A DNA stretch of 64,000 nucleotides, taken from positions 26,801 through 90,800 of the forward strand of contig QKWP01000428.1 in NCBI GenBank assembly GCA_003550325.1, written 5' to 3'. The stretch is from Gigaspora rosea. Taxonomy: Eukaryota; Glomeromycota; Glomeromycetes; Diversisporales; Gigasporaceae. A program made the position numbers and the translations under genes. A model generated the notes under the pieces. The model was not told the origin of the DNA. It did not search any database and saw nothing but the letters and a program-made list of their open reading frames with translations. This document shows positions 10,437 through 20,938 of the stretch, one piece after another (position 1 is the stretch's first letter; the number at the start of each line of letters is the position of its first letter).

Positions 10437-10508
10437 GTTGGGCGGTTTGCAAAAAAAAAGCATCAAGGCGCAGCCGCGATGCCTTTTTTTTTAGTATTAC
10501 TGCCCAAC
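10437..10508 (+). other. Origin-like hairpin carrying TAGTATTAC
   Basis: Outer arms GTTGGGCGGT (10437-10446) and ACTGCCCAAC (10499-10508) pair at 9 of 10 positions. Between them is a second hairpin, A-run+GCATC against GATGC+T-run, with loop AAGGCGCAGCCGC. It is followed by TAGTATTAC at 10492-10500, directly abutting the outer 3' arm. If the inner hairpin is a later insertion, the original structure would be a stem with the nonanucleotide in its loop, as in CRESS origins. The structure is seen; the function is inferred. Confidence 0.5.
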
Positions 10509-10549
10509 TATAAATTACTAACAAAATTAATAGTTAATACTAAAAATAA
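10484..10549 (+). repeat. 66-bp direct repeat with TAGTATTAC, right copy
   Basis: Identical over 66 bp to 2153-2218. The two copies are in direct orientation 8.3 kb apart and bracket the Rep relic, its neighbours and the Merlin relic. The sequence diverges immediately after TAAAAATAA in both. Confidence 0.8.
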
Positions 10550-11220
10550 ATATCAGCAGTATTCAAGGATTAATAGCTATATATGAGGACGAAAGCATTT
10601 TGGGTTCTAAAACCCGAAATTAAAATTTGAAGACGAAATTGTTTTTGACCTATTTTACTTAAAAGACGAAATTATTTGATACTTTTTTTGAATAGACGAA
10701 ATTATAAGGAACATATCTATATAAATTTTATTTGCTCTTCCTTATAAAAAATTTTAATTTTTTCTAATGAAGACGAAATAGGCCTTTTTTAAAAATCAAT
10801 TTCGGTGCCATCACTAATTATAGCGAAAGAATTTGTTGATCTTTTCTAAATTTAAATCTTATAACGTGACTATTAATCCATTGGTCAAAAAAGTAGAAAC
10901 AGAGAATTACTTTTTTTAATTCATCAATTAATGGCAATAGATCATGTTTATACTCATCCAGTAAATTAAGATGAATGACAGTATACAATTATTCATACAA
11001 CATACAACTTTATACGGCATGCTATACTTCTACTTATATTTTCTATTAACTAATAATTTTCGAACTACTATTCTATTTGGTCAGTGAGTATATCTAAGTT
11101 ATTTAGAATGGCAAAAACTCATTTGTACTCAGAGAAGTAAATTACTTTTGAAAATCGCAAAAGTAGTTAGAGGTTGGACCTGTGAGCCCCTTATTTGAAT
11201 ATTCGCATGGTTAACTGGAT
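10550..11220. other. Spacer with GACGAAAT reiterations
   Basis: No gene. The octamer GACGAAAT or a variant recurs at about 10585-10775 (AGACGAAATT four times or more), suggesting a small dispersed or decayed tandem repeat. The remainder is AT-rich. Confidence 0.4.
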
Positions 11221-11394
11221 ATCCAGATTAGAGGTTGGAACCGGTTTTAATAATTCGGGTTTATCACGTGAATTTTGTGATATTTTAGAATTTATTAAAA
11301 TTTAATTGGATTAAATTCTAATATATCACAAATTCACATGATAAACCCGAATTATTAAAACCGGTTCCAACCTCTAATCCGGATGCTATAAATA
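11221..11394. mobile_element. Palindromic MITE, 174 bp
   Basis: The whole element is one long hairpin. The left half, from ATCCAGATTAGAGGTTGG, pairs with the right half, ending CCAACCTCTAATCCGGAT, with about 80-bp arms and few mismatches. Confidence 0.85.
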
Positions 11395-12980
11395 TCTTAC
11401 AGATAGTAACTGTTATCCATCATTTTTAAATGGATAACCTCACAGATACCCATGGTATTTGCAGGTATCCACAAGTATATAGTATGACATATGACATCAC
11501 GAGAGTTTTTAAATAATAGAAGTTACAGTAATTTTAATACAAACTAATAATCTAACAACCAAACATGCTATAAGTTACTGAAATAACACGTAAGTTTTTG
11601 TAACAAAAATTTTATAGTAACTTATAATTGAAATCATAATAATTTTGGTACAAGCTAATTCAATTTTAATCACACACTATAATTATCAGAATAGCAGGTC
11701 CTGTATGTATTTTTTATAATATGCAATAGAGATCACAATAATTTAAATACAAACTTATTCAGCTTTAACTATATGCAATGATCATGGGAATAGCAATTTT
11801 AGAAAGTTGTTCTGAAGAACAAAATATATTTATCTAAAATTTTATTTAAATAAGCAGATATTTCATTAATATTGGATTTTTTTATATTTTTATAAAAAAA
11901 ATTACAGTACAAATTTTTTTTAGTTATTTTTATAGATATATAAAATGAAAAACAGTACTAATAAAAAGTTATCTAATTTGTATAAAAATAATCACTAATA
12001 TTTTTAAATTTTATTAATTATATTAAAGCTTCCAAAAAAATAAAATATGATTGCCAATGCATTAAATTTTAAATTTTTGTTGTACATTATTTTTTGTGCA
12101 TAAAAATTTTAATTCTTGTTGCACATAATTTTTCTGTACAATCATTTAAATTAATTTTAAATGCACACATGTGCATTTACTTATCTAAATTTTCATGCAC
12201 AAAAAAAAATAACTTGCGTATGTGTATCTTGTGCAAGCCAATTTTAAATGCTAGCACTGTCGCACACCTCATGTAATTTGGTATTCCTTAAACCATCCAT
12301 TTTAGCAGACAAATTTGGCTGCTTAAATTTTATAAATTCATATCTGATCTATTTTTTTTAAAAAATAAAAATATTTTATAATTTTTTTTTTAAATAAAAA
12401 CTATAATTATATACTATTTAAAACTTCTTTTTATTTGCTTAATATTTATAAAAAATTTGAAGTTGCTTATAAAAGAAAAATTTATAATTTTTTAAAAAAA
12501 TTTTAATTTTAAAAATTTTTTCTGTTTTTTTAGTTTTACTCAATAAAATTATAAGATAGACCCACCTATTACCTTAATCCAAAGTTGTAGACAATTTAAA
12601 ATTACACTATTTTTATTATTAAAACTTTTACAACTTATTAAGCAAAATTTGAACTTTACTTAGTAGTAACTACAAAATTTCTCTTCGGGAACATATAAAA
12701 TTTTAAGAAACTTTTTAAAATTTTAATAGTAAAACTAAAAAATAAGTTTTATTAAAAATGTAATATCTTTATCAAAATTAAAGATAGAATTATAAAATTT
12801 AAATATATTATATATAAAAGGAATATCTTTAATTTTATTCAATAAATAGGGGGGTCAAGCTTAAATAAATTTTAAAAAAAAACTCAAAAAAACTTTTTAA
12901 AAATCATTTTAGCAGACAAATTTGCCTGCTAGACGTTTTAAGAGATAACGTGAAATTAAAACAACCAAAATAGCCCAGTT
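11395..12980. other. Long AT-rich non-coding stretch
   Basis: No reading frame I can support. A short G+C-richer segment at 12095-12290 has several GTGCA and TGCACA words. AGCAGACAAATTTG.CTGCT occurs at 12304-12325 and again at 12910-12935, probably ends of decayed elements. The rest is homopolymer-rich. Confidence 0.45.
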
Positions 12981-12984
12981 TTTT

Positions 12985-13240
12985 TTGTTAGTTAGGGTTA
13001 GGGTGAGGTTAGAATAGTGTGTAGACAAGAAAAGAGGTTTTATAGTAAAATTTTGCAAGGAATTTTTTTTGTTAGAGCATGAAGAGTAGTTTCATAAGCA
13101 AAATTATGAGCCACAAGCGATTTTTTAAAAGATCGCTATTTTTTCTCGATTTCACATTACACCTGATCCTACGATCTGATTGGTTTATCAGATGGGTGTG
13201 TTACAACGCATATGCGCTAAATTATATAACTCATTTTATT
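12985..13240. mobile_element. Fragment of telomere-repeat-bearing MITE core
   Basis: GTTAGGGTTAGGG at about 12990 is followed by tagtaaaattttgcaagga, then by a region ending in a gatctgattggtt-type motif at about 13174. The same order of blocks recurs at 15409-15733, 18868-19203, 28860-29010 and 35101-35406. Outer ends are unclear here. Confidence 0.55.
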
Positions 13241-13480
13241 ATTGCTTTCAAAAGTAATAAATATAATGTTATATTATAAATTATATTAAATTAATTAAAA
13301 TATTCTCCGGTGCTCATAGGTACTAGAAGAAAACACTAGCTAGTTTATTTTTTCCAATTCTATTGTCTGATTACCATGTTCATCAATTTTAAACTATGAT
13401 TTATTTTTACTATAATAGTCTATTATTGTATATATTTTTTAGAACAGTACCGGTATATTACCAAACTTATTTAGTTAATG

Positions 13481-13781
13481 CAGGACCCCGGACATCTAGT
13501 ATAGAGGTCTTACTTGTTTTTTTTTAGCAAAAACCCCTAAAATTTGAGAAACAAAAAACAGTTTTTGCCAATTATTTTGGCATCCAGTTGACCAATTTTA
13601 ACAAACTTTTTTTTTAAAATGAAGCTCTTAGTAAGGAGTATCTAACAAAAAAAAAGTTTATCCAATTCTGATCACTAAATCAAAAGTTATTTAAACAAAT
13701 ATATTTTGTTGTTTTTAGCAAATTGGGCCAAAATTGGCCAAAATCCAGTTATGACCTATATGAGAGATGTTCAGGATCCTG
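13481..13781. mobile_element. Inverted-repeat element with TTAATG duplication
   Basis: Ends CAGGACCCCGGACATCT and the complement of AGATGTTCAGGATCCTG pair over about 30 bp, with mismatches. TTAATG occurs directly outside both ends (13475-13480 and 13782-13787), which fits a 6-bp target duplication. The interior is AT-rich and non-coding. Confidence 0.75.
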
Positions 13782-14119
13782 TTAATGCCTAGTAATAATA
13801 TTTACCATATAGATGCATTTATTAATTAATAACTCAAGTTTTTTTATTTCATAGTGTTTAGTTTTGTCTATTTGCTATTTATTTAATAGAAGTTGTACTA
13901 TCACTTGATTTCTAGTAGAAGCCTATCTATTCATCAATGAGAAAAACTATTGGTTTTAATATTATAGACCAAACTGCTATACCAGTATGATTTTTTTATA
14001 CCTTTTAAATAATTTGATAACTTTAGTTATTTCAAATTGGGTCCTAACTCAAATATGATTCTACTACTAGATAGATTTAAACTAGCAATCTTCAGAAATC
14101 TTAAAGCTTAATCACTAAG

Positions 14120-14495
14120 CTATTGAGCATACATCTATATGCCCCCAAACCAGTTTGAAAACCGGTTTCTAGCCAATTAGCATCAGATATGTAGATGCTA
14201 CATGAATGATTAGTGTGTAATATTAAAATTAAAAAAAACATTCATTTATTCAAAAAATCGTCTTTATCTTGAAATTTCGCATATGAACCTATTTTTTGAA
14301 TTATAACAAAAAAAATTTCTTGCAAAATTTTGGTATAGATTTTTTCAAAACCTCCTTTAACTCTAATACTCCCTTGACCCTAACCCTAACCTTAACAGTT
14401 AACCTTTAGTTTTGTTATTAACGTTAATCAAAAAATAATAACAATAACGATTATTTTCATTTTGGGTGGGGTACATAGATGCATTCAGCTATTGA
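14120..14495. mobile_element. MITE with telomere-like repeats inside
   Basis: CATCTATATGCCCCCAAA on the left pairs imperfectly with TGGGTGGGGTACATAGATG on the right. The interior carries CCCTAACCCTAACC at about 14378 and the shared core (ttcttgcaaaattttggta) in reverse orientation. No coding capacity. Confidence 0.65.
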
Positions 14496-15124
14496 TCCTA
14501 AGATCTAGTTTTTATACTTTATTAGTTTATACTTTAAAAAATATAAGGTTTCCTTTAACCAACTCTAGCTAGTAAATTAATTTGAAATAGTTAATTATAG
14601 CATTATTAGAAAATAGAAGGTATAATATCACATTGGGTGCCTGTTTTACAGTAATACAAATGTAGTTCTGAAATCTTTAAATATAAATTTATTATTTTAC
14701 TTAAATAAAGTTTCAACTCTGGCATTTTAATAAAAAAAAAATATATATATATATATAAGCTAATATAGTATATTTTTTTAAGAGTATTGCTAATCTTAAC
14801 AGGCTATAAAATTTATAGCCCTGCATTTGCCAATTAAAATTGCAGAATTAGTATAATTTGCAAATTTTTTTGTATAACAAAAACAAGTTTTTTTATGAAA
14901 AAATTAAAAAATTACTTATAAAACTACTTTTTTTATACAAAAAAAAAATTCCTTGCTAAATTTTACTATAAAGTCTATTATTTATTATAATCTTAACCCT
15001 AATTCTAACTTAAATAAAAAACTCTTTTAAAATAGAAATGTAAATTTCTCAGCCTGTGAATCAAAGTAATTTTTTTTTTAATTCTAAAATTATTTTTTTA
15101 TACTTTTTTTTTTTATTTATTATA
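14496..15124. other. AT-rich spacer with a core fragment
   Basis: Mostly AT-rich. Positions 14770-14840 contain small palindromes around CTATAAAATTTATAG. Positions 14880-15015 hold another reverse-oriented piece of the shared MITE core (cttgctaaattttactata, then TAACCCTAATTC). Confidence 0.45.
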
Positions 15125-15351
15125 TAAGGCCATATAAAATTAATTTTTTGGTTCTTATAACAAAAAAAAAAAAAAGACCTAATAGCCTAATAACCCAGCA
15201 TTATAGTATTAAATACTAAAATAAATAAAGTAATAACCTGCCCATCTGGACTTTATTTAAAAATTTTATATAAAAAATAAAATTTTTTAAAAAAATTTTT
15301 TGAAATTTTACTCAGCTATTAAAATATATAAAATTAAGTTTATATGGCCTA
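15125..15351. mobile_element. Short AT-rich inverted-repeat element
   Basis: TAAGGCCATATAAA near the left end pairs with TTTATATGGCCT near the right end. The interior is AT-rich. Probably a MITE, with short arms only. Confidence 0.45.
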
Positions 15352-15408
15352 AAAGTTTTTTATTTTTTTTTATTATTTATTATAATAATATATTTTAGAG
15401 TGAATCTA

Positions 15409-15733
15409 TTTGTCGCCAGCGGTGACAGTCACCAGTGTATGATCGACCAATTAGATCAAAGGATCATGTGTAATGTGAAAAATGCAAAAACTTAGATTTT
15501 TTTAAAAAATCACTTTTAACTTAAAATTTTGTCTATGAAACTACTTTTTTTTATGCAAAAAAAAAATTTCTTGCAAAATTTTACTATATACAAAGCTATA
15601 CCCGAACCCTAACTATGGCTTTAACCCTAACCCTAACGATAGTAAGTTTCGACGCTTTGTTTTTGTTTTGATCGAACATTACACAATCTAATTGGTCAAT
15701 CATGCTCCAGTAACTGCCACCTCCGGCGACAAA
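15409..15733. mobile_element. MITE, TTTGTCGCC ends, telomere-like core
   Basis: Ends TTTGTCGCC..GGCGACAAA. The inverted repeats run about 45-50 bp and include the atgatcgaccaattaga / tctaattggtcaatcat pair. The interior has AACCCTAACCCTAAC at about 15621 and the aaatttcttgcaaaatttta block in reverse. Confidence 0.8.
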
Positions 15734-15739
15734 CACATT

Positions 15740-16400
15740 TTTTCTATATTTTATACTTATATATATATATTTTTTTATTTTAATAGTTCTGCCAAGACTT
15801 ATTAGATTTTAAATTGTTGGCTAATATTTATATACTAGGTTTAATATCATCTGGTGTTTATAATATAATATCCATAATATCAGTATACAACTATACTAAA
15901 TAAAGCAATTAGACCACCATACTATAAAACAGTGTATTTTTTCTAAAGAGTTTTACAATAAAGAAAAAGCAATACATACATTAGCAAATTTATAATAGTG
16001 TAATCTTACATAAGATTTTACAAACTGTAATATAAGCAAAATATTACATAATATATTTCGAAATATTTCGAAATATCAAATTTTTGAAATATTATGGAAA
16101 TATATTTCAAATCCTTTCAAAATATTTTAGGACTAGAAAACCAAGCTGGATCAGTAGATCTGTAACCTGGATTGCGCATTAGACTAATTTTTGAAATAGT
16201 TCGAAATAGTTTGATGATGTTCAAATTCTGTATTACAAGATCAGATTAGATCTTTTGTTTATAATTAGATCTTCCTTTTTGGTTTTTTTCACTTTTTTGT
16301 TTTTCATTTTTGTTTTCGTTCATTTTTTTTGTTTTCGTTCATTTTTTTTCATTTTTTTTTATTTATTTATTTTTTAATTTTTTAATTTATTTTTATTTTG
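15740..16400. other. AT-rich repeat region with TTCGAAATAT palindromes
   Basis: Positions 15985-16135 contain overlapping AATATTTCGAAATATT palindromes and gtaatcttacataagat. The same words recur in inverse order at 19480-19640, so the two regions are an inverted dispersed pair. Positions 16265-16395 are a pyrimidine-rich tract (TTTTTCATTTTTG). No gene. Confidence 0.5.
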
Positions 16401-16402
16401 GC

Positions 16403-17060
16403 ATTTTACAAGAAAAATAACCAACTTTTCGAAACCTTGCACATGTCAACTATGGCTTCTGACACTTTCAAGAACACACTCCCAGCAATTTCTAAATTTT
16501 CAAGAAGGCTTTTTTAGAAAAATAGGCGCAAGTTTTTACAAGTTTTTGCAAGTTTTGCAAGTTCTTGCAAGTTTTGCTTCATTTATTTTTTCATTTCGTG
16601 TTTTTTGTTTTTGTTTTTTTAGTTTATTTTTAAAATTTTTTTTATCAATTTATTTTATTTCTGTACTTTGCGAAAAAAACAACCAACTTTTCGAAACCTT
16701 GTGCATGCCAACTACAATATTTGACACTTTCAAGAACACACATTAGCAATTTCTAAATTTTCAAGAACGCTTCTTTAGAGAAATGGGCACAAGTTTTTGC
16801 AAGTTTTTGCAAAGTTTCGTTTCATATATTTTTCAGTTTGTGTTTTTTGTTTTTGTTTTTTTGGTTTATTTTTAAAATTTTTTTATTAATTTATTTTATT
16901 TCAGCACTTTGCAAGAAAAACAACAACTTTTCGAAACCTTGCGCATGCCAATTACGACTTCTGACACTTTCAAAAACGATAAAAAACAAAGAAGTGAAGA
17001 TAATAGCTAACTGTGGTTTGAGCGAAAATAAGTATATAGGGCTAGTTTTTTGTATATAGT
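16403..17060 (+). repeat. Tandem array, about 240-262 bp unit, three copies
   Basis: The anchor CCAACTTTTCGAAACCTT occurs at 16421 and 16683, with a variant at 16923. It is each time followed by GACACTTTCAAGAACA-like sequence, then CAAGTTTTTGCAAGTTTT and a T-rich block. The last copy is truncated at about 16980. Apparent small frames inside are by-products of the T-rich block. Confidence 0.8.
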
Positions 17061-17124
17061 AATAGAATTAGATGCGACAAAGTGCAAAATATTTGTAATA
17101 ATGTAAAAATAATACGTAATATAT

Positions 17125-17135
17125 AATAAAGTATG
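17125..17135. other. Left target-site duplication of retroposon copy A
   Basis: AATAAAGTATG occurs here and at 18519-18529, directly outside a 1.38-kb repeat that ends in an A-rich tail. Confidence 0.7.
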
Positions 17136-18518
17136 CATGAAAAAACTCTTTCTGACGATCACTTGTACAAATTGCCAAACAAAAGAAAAACAAAAAATTT
17201 TTTAGTAAAAGACAAAGTAGCTGGTACTAATATTGGTTTTTATAAAGGTCAACCTTTTCCTATTCTCGGGGGACTCCTTTATATATTTGACACGCAAGCC
17301 AGAAGCGTTGGTTGTGCAAGATAACTGGCAGTAGGTGCCCTTGGTACAAGAAATTTTGGTAGAAGTTTTCTTTCGTCGACGAAGATATTTCAGTTTGGCT
17401 AGGCGGTGAACTAAAAAAATAAGTTTTTCAACACTTTCTCTAAGGTGTTTTGGTTACAAGAACATTTTCAACCATATACCTGCTACTATATTCTCGCTTG
17501 ACGCAGTTTTTCTTGAATTTTTGATGAAAAGTGGGAAATTCAGCATACCCCCTCCAAAAAATCAGCATTGTTGTTCCTATCCTAATCGGGAAAAAGGCAT
17601 GCAAGGTGGTAAACAGGAACGGACGTGTAATGAGACGTGACACAGTGGAGTAGGCAGATCTGCAGAATTAAATTCCAGAACGTTCTTTATTTCTTTTATG
17701 TACATATAGTACTTTGGCGAGGCGTTTCCTTGCACAGTACTATATAATTTTTATTATTAGTGTTAGATTTTCTTTTATGTTTTGAGTTTTCCTTTATTTT
17801 TTTTATGCCACTTAGTGGCATTATGCTATTATGTACTATGGCTTTCTGCCTCTCTCTTTTTCTTTCTATTGTTTCATTTTGATCTTATTGGGTTTTTCAT
17901 TTAGGGTTTGAAGCTTTCCCCCTTTATATTTTTTTTCCTTTTATTTCTTGTTATGTTTTTTTTTCTAGTAGATTACCTCTACTCAGGAAGCTAAGAGAAG
18001 GAGGTTTAAAAAGTAGGCAGTCATGATAAGGCNGAGGCGTTTCCTTGTGCAGCATTATATAATTTTTATTATTAATGTTAGATTTTCTTTTATGTTTTGT
18101 TTTTTTTATGCCATTTAGTGGCATTTCGCTATCATGTACTGCGGCATTTTTGCCTCTTTCTTTTTCTTTCTATTGTTTCATTTTGATCTTATTGGGTTTT
18201 TCGTTTAGGGTTCGAAGCTTTCCCCCTTTATATTTTTTCCCTTTTATTTCTTGTTATGTTTTTTTTTCTAGTAGATTACCTCTACTCAGGAAGCTGAGAG
18301 AAGGAGGTTTAAAAAGTAGGCAGTCATGATAAGGCGTTCTGATTCAAACTAAGTTTGGAACAGTGCGGCAGGTCGCATCTAAGAATTCATCGAAATGAGC
18401 GAAATGTTGGATGATGTCAGACTTAGAATTTAAATAAGTACTTGTTTTTGGTTGCAAATTCAATAATTTTAAATAAAAGTGCTGGCGAGGCTGTCTAAGT
18501 TCAAAAAAAATAAAATAA
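17136..18518 (+). mobile_element. Non-LTR retroposon-like repeat, copy A
   Basis: The unit begins near ACTCTTTCTGACGATCAC, includes the stretch GGACTCCTTTATATATTTG and a pyrimidine-rich region, and ends in A8 followed by TAAAATAAAA. Direct 11-bp duplications flank it. A second copy with the same start and its own duplication is at 52806-53898. Full-length starts, A-rich 3' ends and variable-length duplications are typical of LINE-mobilised sequences. No long reading frame or reverse transcriptase is visible, so a SINE-like or otherwise non-autonomous element is likely. I do not recognise the family. Confidence 0.7.
17719..18336 (+). repeat. Internal tandem duplication of about 310 bp with an N at the junction
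   Basis: GAGGCGTTTCCTTG begins copies at 17719 and 18034. Both run through a pyrimidine-rich part to GTAGGCAGTCATGATAAGGC. The single N at 18033 sits exactly between them. The duplication is absent from copy B at 52806-53898, so it may be a local duplication or an assembly join. Confidence 0.85.
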
Positions 18519-18603
18519 AATAAAGTATGTAATATTAATTAAAAATATATATTTAATAATAAATGTAAAATATAATATATAATAATAAAAGGACAGGACT
18601 AGT

Positions 18604-18811
18604 CAGTGCCCCGTGCACTTTGTGCCCCCTATTTTGATATCTCAAAATTTTACTAGGGTAACCCCTGTTGCGCTTCTAACAAAAAATGATCCTCTCGCGA
18701 TTCTGTACTAATCTTGATTCTAATCCTAACTCTAACTCTACCCTAACCCTAACTTTACACGAAATCAATTATTAGTACATTAGGGGGTACAAAATACACG
18801 GGTGCACTTTC
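18604..18811. mobile_element. MITE, CAGTGCCCCGTGCAC ends, copy 1
   Basis: It starts CAGTGCCCCGTGCAC..CCCCCT and ends AGGGGGTAC..GGGTGCACTTT. The interior has CCCTAACCCTAAC at about 18740. The copy at 20740-20938 is the same element in reverse orientation, with visibly high similarity along its length. Confidence 0.8.
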
Positions 18812-18867
18812 TAGATTTTTTTCATAATAATAAATAAAAAAATATAAAATTTTGAAAATTACTATGA

Positions 18868-19203
18868 ATTACCACTGGTGATCATTATTAGTGATCCACA
18901 ATGCATAAAACAAAATAAACAAAAACAGTTTGTATTAAATAAAAATTAAATCTCTTTAATATTAGGGTAAAGGTAAAGGTTAGAGATTAGGATAGGACTT
19001 TGTATATAGTAAAATTTTGCGAGAAATTTTTTTTTTGTATAAAAAAAAGTAGGTTCATAGATGAAATTTTAGGTTAGAAGCAATTTTAGCATTTTTTAAA
19101 AAATTCTTTGTTTTTGTTATACAAAAATTAATCTACATGTTACACCTGATTCTGAATTTTAATTGGTAAATTGATCACTGGTAATGATCACCAGTAGTGA
19201 CAA
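18868..19203. mobile_element. MITE, ACTGGTGATCATTA ends, telomere-like core
   Basis: Left ACCACTGGTGATCATTATTA pairs with right TGGTAATGATCACCAGTAGT over about 30 bp. The interior contains decayed TTAGGGTAAAGG repeats at about 18963, then tagtaaaattttgcgagaaa and a tctgaattttaattggt block, the order shared with other elements. Confidence 0.75.
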
Positions 19204-19646
19204 ATAGCAAACTCCTAAAATTTTATATTAAATTGCGAAACCGTGCAAAATATTGCGAAAACCTGTAAAAAAGCATGATTATATGAATATGTATATTGTT
19301 TATTTATTTTTTTAAAAATTTTGAAAATTTGTGAAAATTTGCAAAATATTGTGAAACAATGCTAAAATATCAAAATATTACCTCCTGCGCACATTAGTTT
19401 ATTGATCTGCATGAGTATGCAACCCCTGTAGAGGAGATAATTTGCATTTTTTTATTTGGTCTATTTTGCAATATTTTGCAATATATTTTGAAATATTTCG
19501 AAATAATAACCGTAATATTACCATAATATAATATAATATATTACGTAATATATTATGTCGATTGTAAGATTTTTGTAATATTACGGGTCGTAATAGCTGT
19601 CGTAATATCTTATGTAAGATTACATATATATAATTTGCTGATGTAA
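19204..19646. other. AT-rich repeat fragments
   Basis: GCGAAAACCTGTAAAA and similar words at 19235-19370 match the start of the window (about 125-150). Positions 19480-19640 are the inverse partner of 15985-16135. No gene. Confidence 0.5.
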
Positions 19647-20075
19647 CCAGAGTTTAAAATTTGATGTTCTCATGTTCCCATGAGAACACTAAATTTTTTT
19701 TAAGAACATTAATATTTAAAATAATGTTCTCTTATCTGAGAACATTTTGTACTAATAAAATGTTCTCAAAATATTATTAGTATTAGTTTTTTTTTTACAT
19801 ATTAGAAGAAAAGATTTATAGTTGCAAAAAGATAAATAAGTATATCACATGGACAATTCAACCAATTTAAATGTTCTAAGTACTATTAAAATCAGAAAGC
19901 CTTTGTCTATAACTTTACTTAAAAATCCAAGATAGGTTAATACAATAAGAATATATGCATATTTAAAAAATAAAATTCTATATAATGAGAACATTAAAAA
20001 TTTTTTGAGAACATTAATACTCTAAATTTAGTTCATTTAAGAACATAATTTTGAATTTGAATTTTAAACACTGAA
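19647..20075. mobile_element. Inverted-repeat element rich in GAGAACATT motifs
   Basis: AGTTTAAAATTTGATGTTCTC at the left (about 19651) matches, inverted, the right end around 20035-20073. GAGAACATT or its complement occurs about ten times in the body, mostly near the ends, like subterminal transposase-binding motifs. No coding capacity. Confidence 0.55.
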
Positions 20076-20739
20076 TGTAACTATTAAAAATAAAGAAAAA
20101 TAAAAAAAAAAGAAAATAATAAATGATATACAAAATAAAAAAAAAAACTTTAAAAAAAAAATAAAAAAATAAAAAATTTCTATAAAAAGCAAACTATAGC
20201 ACTATTATAACATGTACAAATTATAAAAATTATAATATTATACAGAGAATGCTCTGTTTAAGTATTGTATATACTGTAAATATATATAAAGATAAAAAGA
20301 AAGTTTGTATTTAAAACAAGTTCTAGAAAGAAATTTTATTTCGAATTTTGTTAAAATGTCATATATTATTCATTGTTTATTTCAAAAAACCTAAAATTTA
20401 CTTGTAACTTGATTTCAACTAGATATGTGCATTTTTTAAAAAAACTAAACACTTTCAATCTTTTAAAGAAGTAAGCCGGATTTTTTTACTTTTTGGTAAA
20501 ATTTTAAAAAGTTCAAAGAGAAATATCAATAGTACCAACTTGCAAAGAACTAAAAGAGTATATGCTTTACAAAATATCATATTTAATCAAAAGTATACTT
20601 TTACTAGTACTTCTGCAATTTTTGACAAAAACTTTAGAGTATTAGCTCTACTACAATCTTCTATAGTACCAAAGTCTTCTACTAGGAAGTCAAAATCAAA
20701 AGGTCTCTTTTTTATTTTTATTTTAAGGAAAAATCTAAA
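20076..20739. other. AT-rich spacer
   Basis: Homopolymer-rich to about 20180. Positions 20540-20690 are slightly less AT-rich but have no supportable reading frame. I see nothing else. Confidence 0.4.
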
Positions 20740-20938
20740 TAGTGCCCTGTGCATTTTGTACCCCCTAATGTACTAATAATTAATTCCATTTAGAATTAGG
20801 GTTAGGGTTAGGGTTAGGGTCAAAAATTAGTACAGAATTATGAAAGAATCATTTTTTGTTAGAAGTGCAACAGGGGTTGGTTATCTTAGTAAAATTTTAA
20901 GATATCAAAATAGGGGGCACAATGTGCATGGGGCACTG
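20740..20938. mobile_element. MITE, CAGTGCCCCGTGCAC family, copy 2 (inverse)
   Basis: Reverse-oriented relative of 18604-18811. It contains four perfect TTAGGG units at about 20796-20820, more regular than those in copy 1. Confidence 0.8.

Noticed and set aside
16403..17060. A CRISPR-like array
   Set aside because: Three long units of 240-262 bp with no short repeat-spacer structure, in a eukaryotic context.
20796..20820. A chromosome end
   Set aside because: Only four TTAGGG units, inside a MITE with matching ends on both sides. Interstitial.
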